From the NCBI RefSeq assembly GCF_002811945.1, contig NZ_NPDX01000004.1:236358-300357 (forward strand): 64,000 bases of DNA, written 5' to 3'. Shown piece by piece: positions 17,979 to 25,789 of this stretch. This DNA comes from Leptospira harrisiae (GTDB taxonomy: Bacteria > Spirochaetota > Leptospiria > Leptospirales > Leptospiraceae). Positions within the stretch are counted from its first letter, which is position 1. Every line of letters starts with the position of its first letter. The notes below the pieces were generated by a model. It was not told where the DNA came from, searched no databases, and was given only the letters and a program-made list of their open reading frames with translations. The position numbers and the translations under genes were made by a program.

Positions 17979-18920
17979 TTAAATATGAATTTGACTTTCG
18001 TTTAATATTGGAAATTTGATTTCGACAGTGGCACCATTTTCTTTTTTGATTTCCATTGTCCCCCGCAACTGCTTTACAAGGTTTCTAACGAGTGATAACC
18101 CCATTCCTTTTCCATCTAAAATAGAATTATCAATTCCATTTCCGTCATCTTTTACAACAAGAACAAATTGGTTTATAGTTTTACCAAGGTTTACGATAAT
18201 TTTTCCATGGTTTCGATTCATAAAAGCATGACGAAAGGAATTAGAAACTAACTCATTTAGAATCAAACCCATAGGGATCGCCCGATCCAAATCCATTTCT
18301 AATCCCTCTTCAATTTTCTCATATAATTCTACATTATTTTCTTTGTTAATGTATGTATTTTTTAAATTTCCTAATATAGAATCAAAAATAAGATTTAAAT
18401 CCACATACAGTAAATTTGGTGAACCATAAATAATCTTATGAACGGATGCAATCGCCATAATACGGTTCTGAATTAAACCAAGCGAAGTAGTCAATTTTAT
18501 ATCGTTCTCTGATTCAACTTGCATCGCCAAAAGTCCGGAAATAATTTGTAAATTATTGTTCACTCGGTGATGAATCTCAGTGAGCAATTTGGTTTTTAAT
18601 TTGAAATCAGATTTAATTTGTCTTTCATGTTCGATCCTTTGAGTTTGCTCTTTTTTGACAGAGTGAACATACAAATAAATTAAAAAGAACATTGCGTAAA
18701 GATCTTTAAAAAAGCCTTCATAATCATCAAAATAATCTATAAAAAAACCATGTTCAAAAACATTCGAAATACTCACATAACATGGGATAATCGCCAATAT
18801 TAAAACAAATGCACCTTCCCCTCGATATGAGGGCCTATGAACTAAGTTCTTTACGATCAATACAATTGCGATACCATAAACTAATAGTGTGGCAAGATTT
18901 AGTAACGCAATAAAACTCAT
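17979..18920 (-). CDS. membrane sensor histidine kinase (HisKA_2 type)
   Basis: The protein has 313 residues. N-terminal hydrophobic helices (residues 5-25, 37-55, 75-92) form a small membrane domain. The phosphoacceptor region EIHHRVNNNLQIISGLLAMQ is the HisKA_2 H-box (His near residue 117). The ATPase domain follows with N-box LILNELVSNSFRHAF, G1 VKDDGNGID and G2 GKGMGLSLVRNLV. No receiver domain or response regulator gene is adjacent, so its partner lies elsewhere. The 88-aa membrane protein gene ends 1 base before this start, so both are probably one unit. Confidence 0.88.
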   Translation of the reverse strand: MSFIALLNLATLLVYGIAIVLIVKNLVHRPSYRGEGAFVLILAIIPCYVSISNVFEHGFFIDYFDDYEGFFKDLYAMFFLIYLYVHSVKKEQTQRIEHERQIKSDFKLKTKLLTEIHHRVNNNLQIISGLLAMQVESENDIKLTTSLGLIQNRIMAIASVHKIIYGSPNLLYVDLNLIFDSILGNLKNTYINKENNVELYEKIEEGLEMDLDRAIPMGLILNELVSNSFRHAFMNRNHGKIIVNLGKTINQFVLVVKDDGNGIDNSILDGKGMGLSLVRNLVKQLRGTMEIKKENGATVEIKFPILNESQIHI

Positions 18921-18921
18921 A

Positions 18922-19188
18922 TTAGTGTGTAGTCACCAAAATTTCTTTTTTTAAACTCACCAAAAAGAGAAGCGAAGAAATAAAGAAAAATAAATGTTCT
19001 AATAAATTAAAAAAGTCAGGAAAAATATACCCCTCAACTACTGTGAAAATATTGCCAAGCCAAACACAAACAAATCCCAAAATCAAAAAATAGAATTTGG
19101 GTATTAACCCAGACCAAAGCAGTCGTAAGGTGATGAGTAACCCTATGGTGTCAAAAATAAGATTTAATACTTCACTGATTTGATACAT
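18922..19188 (-). CDS. small three-helix membrane protein upstream of the histidine kinase
   Basis: The protein has 88 residues, almost entirely three hydrophobic segments (about residues 7-25, 31-52, 60-80). It ends 1 base before the kinase start, implying co-translation. No family recognised. Its TM layout resembles the N-terminal membrane domain of the kinase downstream, so it may be a detached sensor subunit. That role is inference. Confidence 0.6.
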   Translation of the reverse strand: MYQISEVLNLIFDTIGLLITLRLLWSGLIPKFYFLILGFVCVWLGNIFTVVEGYIFPDFFNLLEHLFFFISSLLFLVSLKKEILVTTH

Positions 19189-19463
19189 TTTTTACCAATA
19201 CCCAAGTGACCATTCGCATTCCCAGAGGACATACGATAACAGGGTTTTGTTTATGGTAAAGTGATAATTTTAAGAAAAAGGGAACATAACACCCTCTGTA
19301 TAAAAGTTACGATATCGTACTAAAAAATGATTGTTTAAATCAAAATTAATTTCATAAAAAAACAGAATGACCAATTTCCAATATTTACCATTTTCTGCCA
19401 AAATTGAAATCATTGGGATTAATCCGTTTGTTTTTTTTGCCCAAAAACATTCTAAACTCTATA

Positions 19464-19868
19464 ATGGAGCAAGCAAAAAAGGATAAGGGCAAAATTAGAA
19501 TTTTTCTCAAAATGGAAGGATTTGAATTCACCCAAACACTTGTTAAATATAAGGGAGATTGGCGACTGTATCTCAATACTCCAATGAGAAAGGCCGCCAA
19601 AAAAGAAGTGGGTGATAGAGCTCATTTTGAAATTAAATTTAATCCAGATTCAATCGAACACCCTGTTTCACCCGAACTAGAAGAAGCTCTGGAAAAAAAC
19701 AAAAAAACAAAAACTAAATTTCAGAGCCTAAGCCCATCTCTCCAAAATGAAATCATGAGGTATATCTTTAAAATCAAATCGGAAAAAAGTAAAAAAGATA
19801 ACGTCGACCGCGTTACCCTTTATTTACTCGGCAAAGGTAAGTTTTTGGGTAGAGAACTTAATAAATAA
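19464..19868 (+). CDS. DUF1905 / YdeI-OmpD-associated family protein
   Basis: The protein has 134 residues from the ATG at 19464; a TTG 20 codons earlier is possible but the conserved domain starts after the ATG. KIRIFLKMEGFEFTQTLVKYKGDWRLYL resembles the small beta-barrel DUF1905 domain, with LNTPMRKAAKKEVGD, and SPELEEALEKNKK with FQSLSPSLQNEIMRYIFKIK forms the bacteriocin-protection YdeI-type helical end. Function is unknown in bacteria. It stands alone and converges with the M14 peptidase gene. Confidence 0.75.
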   Translation: MEQAKKDKGKIRIFLKMEGFEFTQTLVKYKGDWRLYLNTPMRKAAKKEVGDRAHFEIKFNPDSIEHPVSPELEEALEKNKKTKTKFQSLSPSLQNEIMRYIFKIKSEKSKKDNVDRVTLYLLGKGKFLGRELNK

Positions 19869-19891
19869 AAAAAATACACTCTAACAACCGA

Positions 19892-20872
19892 TCAAGGTAA
19901 CTCTTCTGGATTCATTTTAGCTAATCGCAATACATCCGTTAAAAACTTACGATGACTTATGATTGATTCTTTTTTTGATTCTCTTGCTGGATTAAAAATT
20001 CCGCGTTTTCGAAATACCTTCCAAGGATCTAGTTGGATATCAGACCAGGTTCCAATTTCCAGAGTTAATGGAAGAAATCTTGATACACCAGAAAGGTCTT
20101 TCGGTTTTTGAAATTCATTGTACAGACGATCCCAAAGATCTCCATGTGTCGTATAAGTTTCACTTTGCGGTCCAAAACGATAAAGTATATGATTTAAGTT
20201 AGTTGTTAAATAATTTGCAATTTTTTGGAACAATGGTTCATCCACACATTGTTCATGTGTACCAGCATAAGGCCACCAAACATGGTCAACAGCTCCAAAT
20301 CCTGAATGAATATCAATAACAGGTATCATCGAATTTTTGGCTGAAAAAAAATATTCATTACAAAATCGATCTAATACTCTAGACTCCGCTTGTAATATAT
20401 TTCCTCGGTAATATGGAAATACATTCGAAATTTTGTGACCACCAAAAAAGAAAGGAGCCTTTACTGCTTCCACTCCCGAGTTCCTCATCAGGTCAACTCC
20501 ACGCGGATTGGATCTACGTTTCATCGCAACACCGCCAGGATTTAAAATCGGGATACAAACAATCCCTAATTCACCGTCTTTAATCTCTTGATACAATTTC
20601 GAAGATTTACGTGCAAATAGATCATCCAAAAAATCCAACAAAACACGGATACCTATGGTTTCGAGACCATGAACACCAGCCACAAGACCAGCTACATTCC
20701 GTTTGATGGCATTTTCTTTTCCAATCTCTAAAACATAAATAGGAAAACGAAACCCACCTTCTGTTCTTGTGGAAAAACCATACTGTTTAAACCTGACTAA
20801 TTTACCACCTAACTTTACAATTTTTAAAATTCTATTTTCATATCGATTAAGACGTTTCATTCCTCTAAGCAT
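19892..20872 (-). CDS. M14-family zinc carboxypeptidase
   Basis: The protein has 326 residues. Zinc ligands His and Glu lie in GVHGLETIG (about residue 66), the substrate-binding Arg in NPRGVDLMRN (about 122), and the third zinc ligand in VIDIHSGFG (about 187). The catalytic Glu is probably in LTLEIGTWSD (about 271). This fits M14-like peptidases active on peptides or cell-wall fragments. No signal peptide is seen, so it is likely cytoplasmic. It is a single gene. Confidence 0.82.
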   Translation of the reverse strand: MLRGMKRLNRYENRILKIVKLGGKLVRFKQYGFSTRTEGGFRFPIYVLEIGKENAIKRNVAGLVAGVHGLETIGIRVLLDFLDDLFARKSSKLYQEIKDGELGIVCIPILNPGGVAMKRRSNPRGVDLMRNSGVEAVKAPFFFGGHKISNVFPYYRGNILQAESRVLDRFCNEYFFSAKNSMIPVIDIHSGFGAVDHVWWPYAGTHEQCVDEPLFQKIANYLTTNLNHILYRFGPQSETYTTHGDLWDRLYNEFQKPKDLSGVSRFLPLTLEIGTWSDIQLDPWKVFRKRGIFNPARESKKESIISHRKFLTDVLRLAKMNPEELP

Positions 20873-21120
20873 CTATCATTTACCCACGATTCCTTGCCCA
20901 TTGATCCAAATCACTTTCCGCAATTTGAACAGGCATAACTCACTATCTCAATGGGAATCATTTTAGAGAAATTCTATTTACGAAAGTTATATTACAATTT
21001 CGTTACGAAAAATAGCGTAGTATAAAAATTGAAACAAACAAAAACAACAGAAATTATAATCTAAGAAATCTATTTATAATTTCAATTGCAAGGAGTTTCA
21101 TTTAATTTCTAATCGATCTT

Positions 21121-22080
21121 ATGAAGAAACCAAAAGCCAAAACCTTTCCCAAAAAGTACACGGAAGAGTGGATTGATTCTAATGGAATTAAAATTCATGT
21201 GGGGTTATGGCATGGAAATAAACAAACGATTGTTTGTTTACACGGTTTATCAGGAAACTTATACTCAATGAAATCTCTTGCCGAGCACTTAAACCGCCTA
21301 GGCCATCGTGTGATCTCTTATGACCTAAGGGGAAGAGGAAAGTCAGATAAACCAAATTCCGGCTATGGATTTCACAATCATATTAACGATTTACAAAAGA
21401 TCATCAATCATTACAAAATCAAAAAACCTATATTTTTTGCACATTCATTTGGTTGTATGGTTGTACTTCGTTATGTTCAAATTTTTCCTGAAATCGCAAA
21501 AGCAATCATCCTTATGGACGGAGGTGGACTTCTTTCTCTTGCAAAACGGATTCAAATCCTTAAAGTTTTACAACAATCTTTTGAAAGATTGGACGTTGTT
21601 TATCCTTCAATCGATGCATATTTAAATCTAGTAAAAAGCTCTCCTCTAGTGCCTCAATGGTCAAAAGAAATTGAAGAATACTTCCGGCTTGAATTAGAAA
21701 AAACCAAAGAAGGTTATATCTGTCATATGCCAAAATATGTGATGGAGGAAGAACTAAAAGAAATGGGTGGTTCTATGAATTTGTTTCATGTATTCAAATA
21801 CTTAATTCAAAATCCCAAACGCGTTATAACCAAAATGATTGAAAACAAAAAACTAGAATTTGAGAAGATCCCTACTCCGACCCTTATCCTCCGTGCTACG
21901 GAAATGAATTTATTTCCGAACGATGACCTTTTGCCTAAAGAATCATTTTTATCAATGTTAGAACGAATACCCAATGCAACAGGAAAAGAAATAAAAACAA
22001 ACCATTATGGCATCTTATTTGGAAAATTAAAGGAAAGAGATAATGCAATTGATCTTTTTCTCGATCAGATGAACAAATAA
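21121..22080 (+). CDS. alpha/beta hydrolase
   Basis: The protein has 319 residues. HG oxyanion motif VCLHGLSGN, YDLRGRGKSDKP and nucleophile elbow FFAHSFGCM (Ser near 108) are typical of the MhpC-like alpha/beta hydrolases. The Asp and His would lie in the last third; a C-terminal NHYG fits the His. A helical cap (about residues 140-215) could define the substrate pocket. Cytoplasmic, substrate unknown. It is alone in its strand context, with the tag gene about 100 bases downstream. Confidence 0.85.
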   Translation: MKKPKAKTFPKKYTEEWIDSNGIKIHVGLWHGNKQTIVCLHGLSGNLYSMKSLAEHLNRLGHRVISYDLRGRGKSDKPNSGYGFHNHINDLQKIINHYKIKKPIFFAHSFGCMVVLRYVQIFPEIAKAIILMDGGGLLSLAKRIQILKVLQQSFERLDVVYPSIDAYLNLVKSSPLVPQWSKEIEEYFRLELEKTKEGYICHMPKYVMEEELKEMGGSMNLFHVFKYLIQNPKRVITKMIENKKLEFEKIPTPTLILRATEMNLFPNDDLLPKESFLSMLERIPNATGKEIKTNHYGILFGKLKERDNAIDLFLDQMNK

Positions 22081-22184
22081 TTTAGAAAGTTAAATTAATC
22101 TTCATAAATTTGTATCAAAGAAAGCGATAATTTATTTCAAAAAATTGTATTTCAAAATTTCGGCTATTGTCCCATTCATTATAT

Positions 22185-22772
22185 ATGGCTACAAAAATTT
22201 CCACTGAAAAACAAAGATGTTCCTGGTGTCTCAAGTTTGATCAATATATAAAATACCATGATGAGGAATGGGGAGTGCCAGTTCATGATGATAGAACTCA
22301 TTTTGAATTTTTAATTTTAGAAGGAGCACAAGCGGGTCTTAGTTGGTCAACAATTTTAAAGAAACGAGAAGGTTACAGAAAAGTTTTTGCAAACTTTGAT
22401 CCAGTCAAAGTAGCAAGATTCAGCGAGAAAAAAATTGAAGCCATTCTACTCAATCCAGCAATCATTCGCAACCGACTAAAAGTAAATGCTGCTGTTAACA
22501 ATGCAAAACGATTTTTAGAGATTCAAAAAGAATTCGGTTCTTTTGATCAATACATTTGGAGTTTTGTTGGTCAAAAACCTATCAATCTCAATAGAAAAAG
22601 TTTAAGTGAAGTCCCTGCCACCACAAAAGAATCAGATGTTTTAAGTAAGGATCTAATCAAACGAGGATTCAAGTTTGTAGGAAGTACGGTCATCTATGCA
22701 CATATGCAAGCCTGCGGACTTGTCAATGACCATATAGAAAGTTGTTTTCGTTATAAAGAGTTAAAAAAATAA
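22185..22772 (+). CDS. tag: DNA-3-methyladenine glycosylase I
   Basis: The protein has 195 residues from the ATG at 22185, chosen over a TTG six codons upstream because the family begins close to the first zinc Cys. RCSWCLKFDQYIKYHDEEWG, FEFLILEGAQAGLSW, ILKKREGYRKVFANFDP and the C-terminal FVGSTVIYAHMQACGLVNDH are diagnostic of TAG. The zinc ligands can be placed at CSWC, H in KYHDEEW and H/C in NDHIESC. It removes 3-methyladenine from alkylated DNA to start base-excision repair. Confidence 0.95.
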   Translation: MATKISTEKQRCSWCLKFDQYIKYHDEEWGVPVHDDRTHFEFLILEGAQAGLSWSTILKKREGYRKVFANFDPVKVARFSEKKIEAILLNPAIIRNRLKVNAAVNNAKRFLEIQKEFGSFDQYIWSFVGQKPINLNRKSLSEVPATTKESDVLSKDLIKRGFKFVGSTVIYAHMQACGLVNDHIESCFRYKELKK

Positions 22773-22785
22773 GAATAAACTTCAA

Positions 22786-22828
22786 AGGTTTTTCAATCAG
22801 GGGATCATCCCATTCAATCAAAAAACCT
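22786..22828. terminator. hairpin after tag
   Basis: AGGTTTTT (22786-22793) pairs with AAAAACCT (22821-22828), enclosing a second GGGA/TCCC hairpin. It separates tag from the convergent NTF2-like gene. Confidence 0.6.
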
Positions 22829-22848
22829 CTCGTCATTTTTTAATTCAT

Positions 22849-23232
22849 TTATTTCTTTTCAGCCACCACCACTGCTTTGATCATCTTCCATCCATCTTGG
22901 TTGTTGTAGAACGTATACAAAGATTGAAACTTCATCACTGGACTTTCCAAATCAGCTTTTACAAATCCAAATTGATCCAAAAATTCAATCGAATGGATGG
23001 TCACAGCCCTGTCCACCCCACCAATTTTGCCTTCTTTTAGGGAATCAATATACTTTGTTTTATCGGAACTAAATACAGAAGTATTTCCTTTGATAGATAC
23101 GCTATCCGTATAGTCCGAATGAAACGCAGATTCCACTTCTGCAATTTTCCGTTCATCAATATTCTTCATAAGAGAGAGGAACTCTCTTTTCAATACTTCC
23201 TGATTTGTTTCTACTATTGTTTGGTTTGTCAT
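22849..23232 (-). CDS. NTF2-like / lumazine-binding-fold protein
   Basis: The protein has 127 residues from the ATG at 23232, which has AAGGATAAAGATA just upstream; the longer frame adds only an upstream Met. EFLSLMKNIDERKIAEVESAFHSDY is the N-terminal helix pair, followed by VHSIEFL-type beta strands and YTFYNNQDGWKMIKAVVV, which is the standard NTF2-like ending. Such proteins are often small enzymes or binding proteins of unknown substrate. A 28-base perfect palindrome lies about 60 bases upstream and matches the operator of the neighbouring MarR gene, so it is probably under that regulator's control. Confidence 0.75.
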   Translation of the reverse strand: MTNQTIVETNQEVLKREFLSLMKNIDERKIAEVESAFHSDYTDSVSIKGNTSVFSSDKTKYIDSLKEGKIGGVDRAVTIHSIEFLDQFGFVKADLESPVMKFQSLYTFYNNQDGWKMIKAVVVAEKK

Positions 23233-23290
23233 TATCTTTATCCTTCTTTTGCGATTACTAAAATACAATTACACCAATCATCCGTTAACT

Positions 23291-23318
23291 TATTATTGTT
23301 GCTATAGCAACAATAATA
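23291..23318. promoter_or_regulatory. perfect 28-base palindrome, MarR operator for the NTF2-like gene
   Basis: Arms TATTATTGTTGC (23291-23302) and GCAACAATAATA (23307-23318) flank a central TATA. The core TTGTTGCTATAGCAACAA recurs with one change at the MarR gene promoter (23763-23786). It lies between the MarR stop and the NTF2-like start. Confidence 0.75.
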
Positions 23319-23326
23319 TAAAAAAA

Positions 23327-23764
23327 TCAATCCAATGATTCCTCATAAATTTGATCGATGATTCTTTTGAAATTTTTAAAATCCTGGGCCGAAAGTTTTT
23401 TAAACATTCTTTTCCGTTCCTCTGTAACAACAGTCACCATCAATTCATAAATCTCAGATCCTTTTTTTGTTGGATAAACCTGGTTTTTTCTTCGATCTTC
23501 TGGATCAGATTGAATTTTAATCCATCCCTTCTCTTCCATATTTCGAAGCGCACGTGCCATTGACGGTCTATCATCAAAATCCCTTCCCAGATCAGATTGA
23601 CTACAACCAGGTTGTTTCATCAAACGAACCAGAACAAACCACTGCTCAGGAAATAATTCCAATCCATTGGCCGATGCTAGCCTCATGAACTGACGTCGCA
23701 AGGCTCTCACTGTTCGATAAATCAAATAAGCATAGGAATTTTCTAAATCGAATGAATCATGCAT
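23327..23764 (-). CDS. MarR-family transcriptional regulator
   Basis: The protein has 145 residues. Winged-helix features are GCSQSDLGRDFDDRPSMARALRNMEEKGWI with the wing IQSDPEDRRKNQVYPTKKG, a standard MarR signature. It should bind the two GTTGCTATRGCAAC palindromes, one over its own promoter and start codon and one before the NTF2-like gene immediately downstream. It therefore probably represses both and is released by a small phenolic or oxidised ligand, as is usual in the family. Ligand unknown. Confidence 0.9.
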   Translation of the reverse strand: MHDSFDLENSYAYLIYRTVRALRRQFMRLASANGLELFPEQWFVLVRLMKQPGCSQSDLGRDFDDRPSMARALRNMEEKGWIKIQSDPEDRRKNQVYPTKKGSEIYELMVTVVTEERKRMFKKLSAQDFKNFKRIIDQIYEESLD

Positions 23765-23807
23765 ATTGTTGCTATGGCAACAATATAAAAATCTATATTT
23801 TTGTCAA
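23763..23807 (-). promoter_or_regulatory. autoregulated promoter of the MarR gene
   Basis: On the minus strand: TTGACA (23802-23807), 16-base spacer, TATTGT (23780-23785). The operator ATATTGTTGC/GCAACAATAT (23763-23786) covers the -10, the likely start of transcription and the ATG. The mRNA leader would be at most about 10 bases, nearly leaderless. Confidence 0.65.
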
Positions 23808-23911
23808 GAAAGTTATACATACATACCAGGGTTGTAGAACCAATCTGCCTTGACAGAACTTTCATCTAAATTATATTATAAAGTTTTGCACAAAATTAAA
23901 GGAGTACTTTC

Positions 23912-24328
23912 ATGAATACGCAAAACAAAATATGTCTAACCCATTTTGACTATGGCCGATTAAAATTAATGATTTCGAATCATAGCAAAACAAACAAAGT
24001 GGACCACAATGTTAAAGATCTTTTGGGAGAAATTGAAAGAGCCCAAAAAGTGGACTCACAGGTAATTCCACCTAACTTTGTTACGATGAACTCAATAATC
24101 GAGCTGAAAAACCTCGGAGAACTAGAATTTCAAGAATTCCAACTGGTTTTTCCTGAAGAAGCCAACACAGAAGAGAACAAAATTTCAGTGTTAGCACCAA
24201 TTGGAACCGCCGTTTTAGGATATAAAACCGGAGATGTCATTCAATGGAAATTCCCAGGCGGAGAAAATCATTTTCAAATCACCAAAATCAAATACCAACC
24301 GGAAGCAAACGGTGACTTCCATCTCTAA
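23912..24328 (+). CDS. GreA/GreB-family (Rnk-like) nucleoside diphosphate kinase regulator
   Basis: The protein has 138 residues, with a good SD (GGAG) before the ATG. A short helical N-terminal region is followed by the Gre C-terminal FKBP-like domain: VTMNSIIELKNLG, FQLVFPEEAN and ISVLAPIGTAVLGYKTGDVIQW. The long coiled coil of GreA is absent, which matches Rnk and similar anti-backtracking-site binders that interact with RNA polymerase. It is a single gene that ends before the GC-rich repeat element at 24402. Confidence 0.85.
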   Translation: MNTQNKICLTHFDYGRLKLMISNHSKTNKVDHNVKDLLGEIERAQKVDSQVIPPNFVTMNSIIELKNLGELEFQEFQLVFPEEANTEENKISVLAPIGTAVLGYKTGDVIQWKFPGGENHFQITKIKYQPEANGDFHL

Positions 24329-24401
24329 AAAACAAAACCATCAAATTTAGCAAAAGTTTGGCGCTCCCAATCCTATGTAATTTGTTGGTCTTATAGTTTA
24401 A

Positions 24402-24480
24402 TGGGCCGGGCTCCTCCGGGGTCCGCTTACGCTCCCGTCTGCCAGTCGGCAGACCAAGGCCCTACGCATCCACTAGCGCT
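24402..24480. repeat. GC-rich foldable dispersed repeat, copy A
   Basis: About 79 bases of high GC in AT-rich DNA. It starts GGGCCGGGCTCCTCCGGGGT and contains a 7-bp hairpin (GTCTGCC / GGCAGAC), an outer GGGCC/GGCCC pairing, and ends ATCCACTAGCGC. Copy B at 53339 shares the same order of blocks. It sits between convergent genes and could serve as their terminator. Confidence 0.65.
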
Positions 24481-24482
24481 TG

Positions 24483-24842
24483 TCAGGTTTCGTTTAATAC
24501 ATCTTTGCATTTAGTTGAAATAGAAGCTTCATTTTGAAATAAACATTTTAAAATTCGGCCACCACCAGGGATGATCCAACGACAGTATTCACTTACATCA
24601 TCCTTACAGAATCCCTGTGACTTTTCTTTCATAGTTTCCGATAGGATATTTTCAGCTTTGGTACACTCCTCCGATAAATTTTTTCCACGTTCTTTCAAAC
24701 ATTGCAAAATCCGAGCTTTGGTAGGTTTCACTCCCAAACAGTAAGTTGCGATCTCAGGTTTACAAATTTCATAAATTGGTTTTGATTCGGCAAACAAACT
24801 GATCTGAAAAGAGAGTAAGAGAAAAAGTATAAATCGATTCAT
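24483..24842 (-). CDS. exported cysteine-rich repeat protein (GLG1-type repeats)
   Basis: The protein has 119 residues from the ATG at 24842, which starts a clean signal peptide (MNRFILFLLLSFQISLFAES). Two repeats follow: ICKPEIATYCLG...RILQCL...LSEECTKA and FCKDDVSEYCRW...GRILKCL...ISTKCKDVL. The spacing C-x7-C-x~14-C-x~10-C is that of the cysteine-rich repeat of Golgi glycoprotein 1, which also occurs in bacteria. Two disulfides per repeat are expected in the periplasm. Function is unknown; no partner gene is adjacent. Confidence 0.75.
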   Translation of the reverse strand: MNRFILFLLLSFQISLFAESKPIYEICKPEIATYCLGVKPTKARILQCLKERGKNLSEECTKAENILSETMKEKSQGFCKDDVSEYCRWIIPGGGRILKCLFQNEASISTKCKDVLNET

Positions 24843-25049
24843 ACATCTATTGTTCCTTTTTTTATCTAGATTGACAGTCAGAATGAATATGACCGATCTA
24901 TTTGGTATTTGCAAATCAAAAAATATCCATTCTATTGTAAGATTTGGATCTTTTATTGAACAAAATCATTTACTTTAAAACTTCTAAATATCAAATTTTT
25001 TCTTTTTCTTAACAAATACCAATGATTGTCAAAAGTATTTATTTTTTGA

Positions 25050-25670
25050 TTATCTTTGGTAAAATGAAAAAAGTAGTGAAGACGGCAAGTGGAGAAAATG
25101 TCCCAACTTTAAAAACAAATTGAGGAAAGATTGTTTTAGTATCCCATTTTTTTCAAATCGGTGAGCGGAAGTAACAGCAGTATAAGGAAGTAAAACTGGC
25201 CATACAATTTTTCTAAATTTTAAACTTAACTCTGTATCTTCAAAAATAAAGTCCAAACTTAAATCTGAACTCCAAAGGTTTCGTTCAAAAAAGATACAAT
25301 GGTCCAGATAAACTATTCCCTTGCACCTAACACGAATCCAATTCGAATACCATGAAATTAATCTTAGTAAAAAATGTTCTTTATCAAATTGATGTATAAA
25401 ACCACCCCATATGTTTTTATTTTCTTTTTGTCCACTGAGCTGGATTAAATGGTTTATAGCTTCTTTGGGCAGTTCCGTTCTGGGATGATGGAATAATACA
25501 ATTTCCCCTTTTGATTGGTGGAAACCAATATTCAATCGTTCCGCCCTGGTAAAGGCTTCCGATGTACTTACCTGTATGATCTCAATTTCTGGATGGTTGG
25601 CAAACCCAACAAGTGAATTCTGAAATAAGGAATTTTCGCCATTGTCTGTTGGAATGATGATACTGAGCAT
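25050..25670 (-). CDS. glycosyltransferase family 2 (TIGR04283-like)
   Basis: The protein has 206 residues. MLSIIIPTDNGE is the GT-A start; RAERLNIGFHQSKGEIVLFHH aligns with the RA.QMN.G...A.GD.LLFLHAD region, GFIHQF with the GG.F.L segment, and DFIFEDTELSLKFRK with P.MEDVELS.R. The C-terminal VTSAHRFEKNGILKQ agrees with the family's S.RR....G. The metal-binding HAD/DxD position reads HHPRTELP, so the usual Asp is missing. It may be inactive, metal-independent or have a changed role. No TM segment is obvious apart from a hydrophobic tail. Confidence 0.72.
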   Translation of the reverse strand: MLSIIIPTDNGENSLFQNSLVGFANHPEIEIIQVSTSEAFTRAERLNIGFHQSKGEIVLFHHPRTELPKEAINHLIQLSGQKENKNIWGGFIHQFDKEHFLLRLISWYSNWIRVRCKGIVYLDHCIFFERNLWSSDLSLDFIFEDTELSLKFRKIVWPVLLPYTAVTSAHRFEKNGILKQSFLNLFLKLGHFLHLPSSLLFSFYQR

Positions 25671-25749
25671 TGGAATTAACTTTTGCTTCTATCAAATTTT
25701 AAAACCATAAAAATGAAAAGCGAAAACTAGAGATCCTATTTGTTAGAAA

Positions 25750-25764
25750 CCTCCATTCCGGAGG
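25750..25764. terminator. short hairpin between two minus-strand genes
   Basis: CCTCC (25750-25754) and GGAGG (25760-25764), loop of 5; on the minus strand TTTCT follows. It lies downstream of the lipoprotein gene ending at 25790. Confidence 0.45.
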
Positions 25765-25789
25765 CTTTACTAGTATTTAAATTTTTATT

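Noticed and set aside
24402..24480. GC-rich segment as a tRNA-like gene
   Set aside because: It has hairpins but no anticodon arm or TTC loop; the second copy shows it is a repeat.
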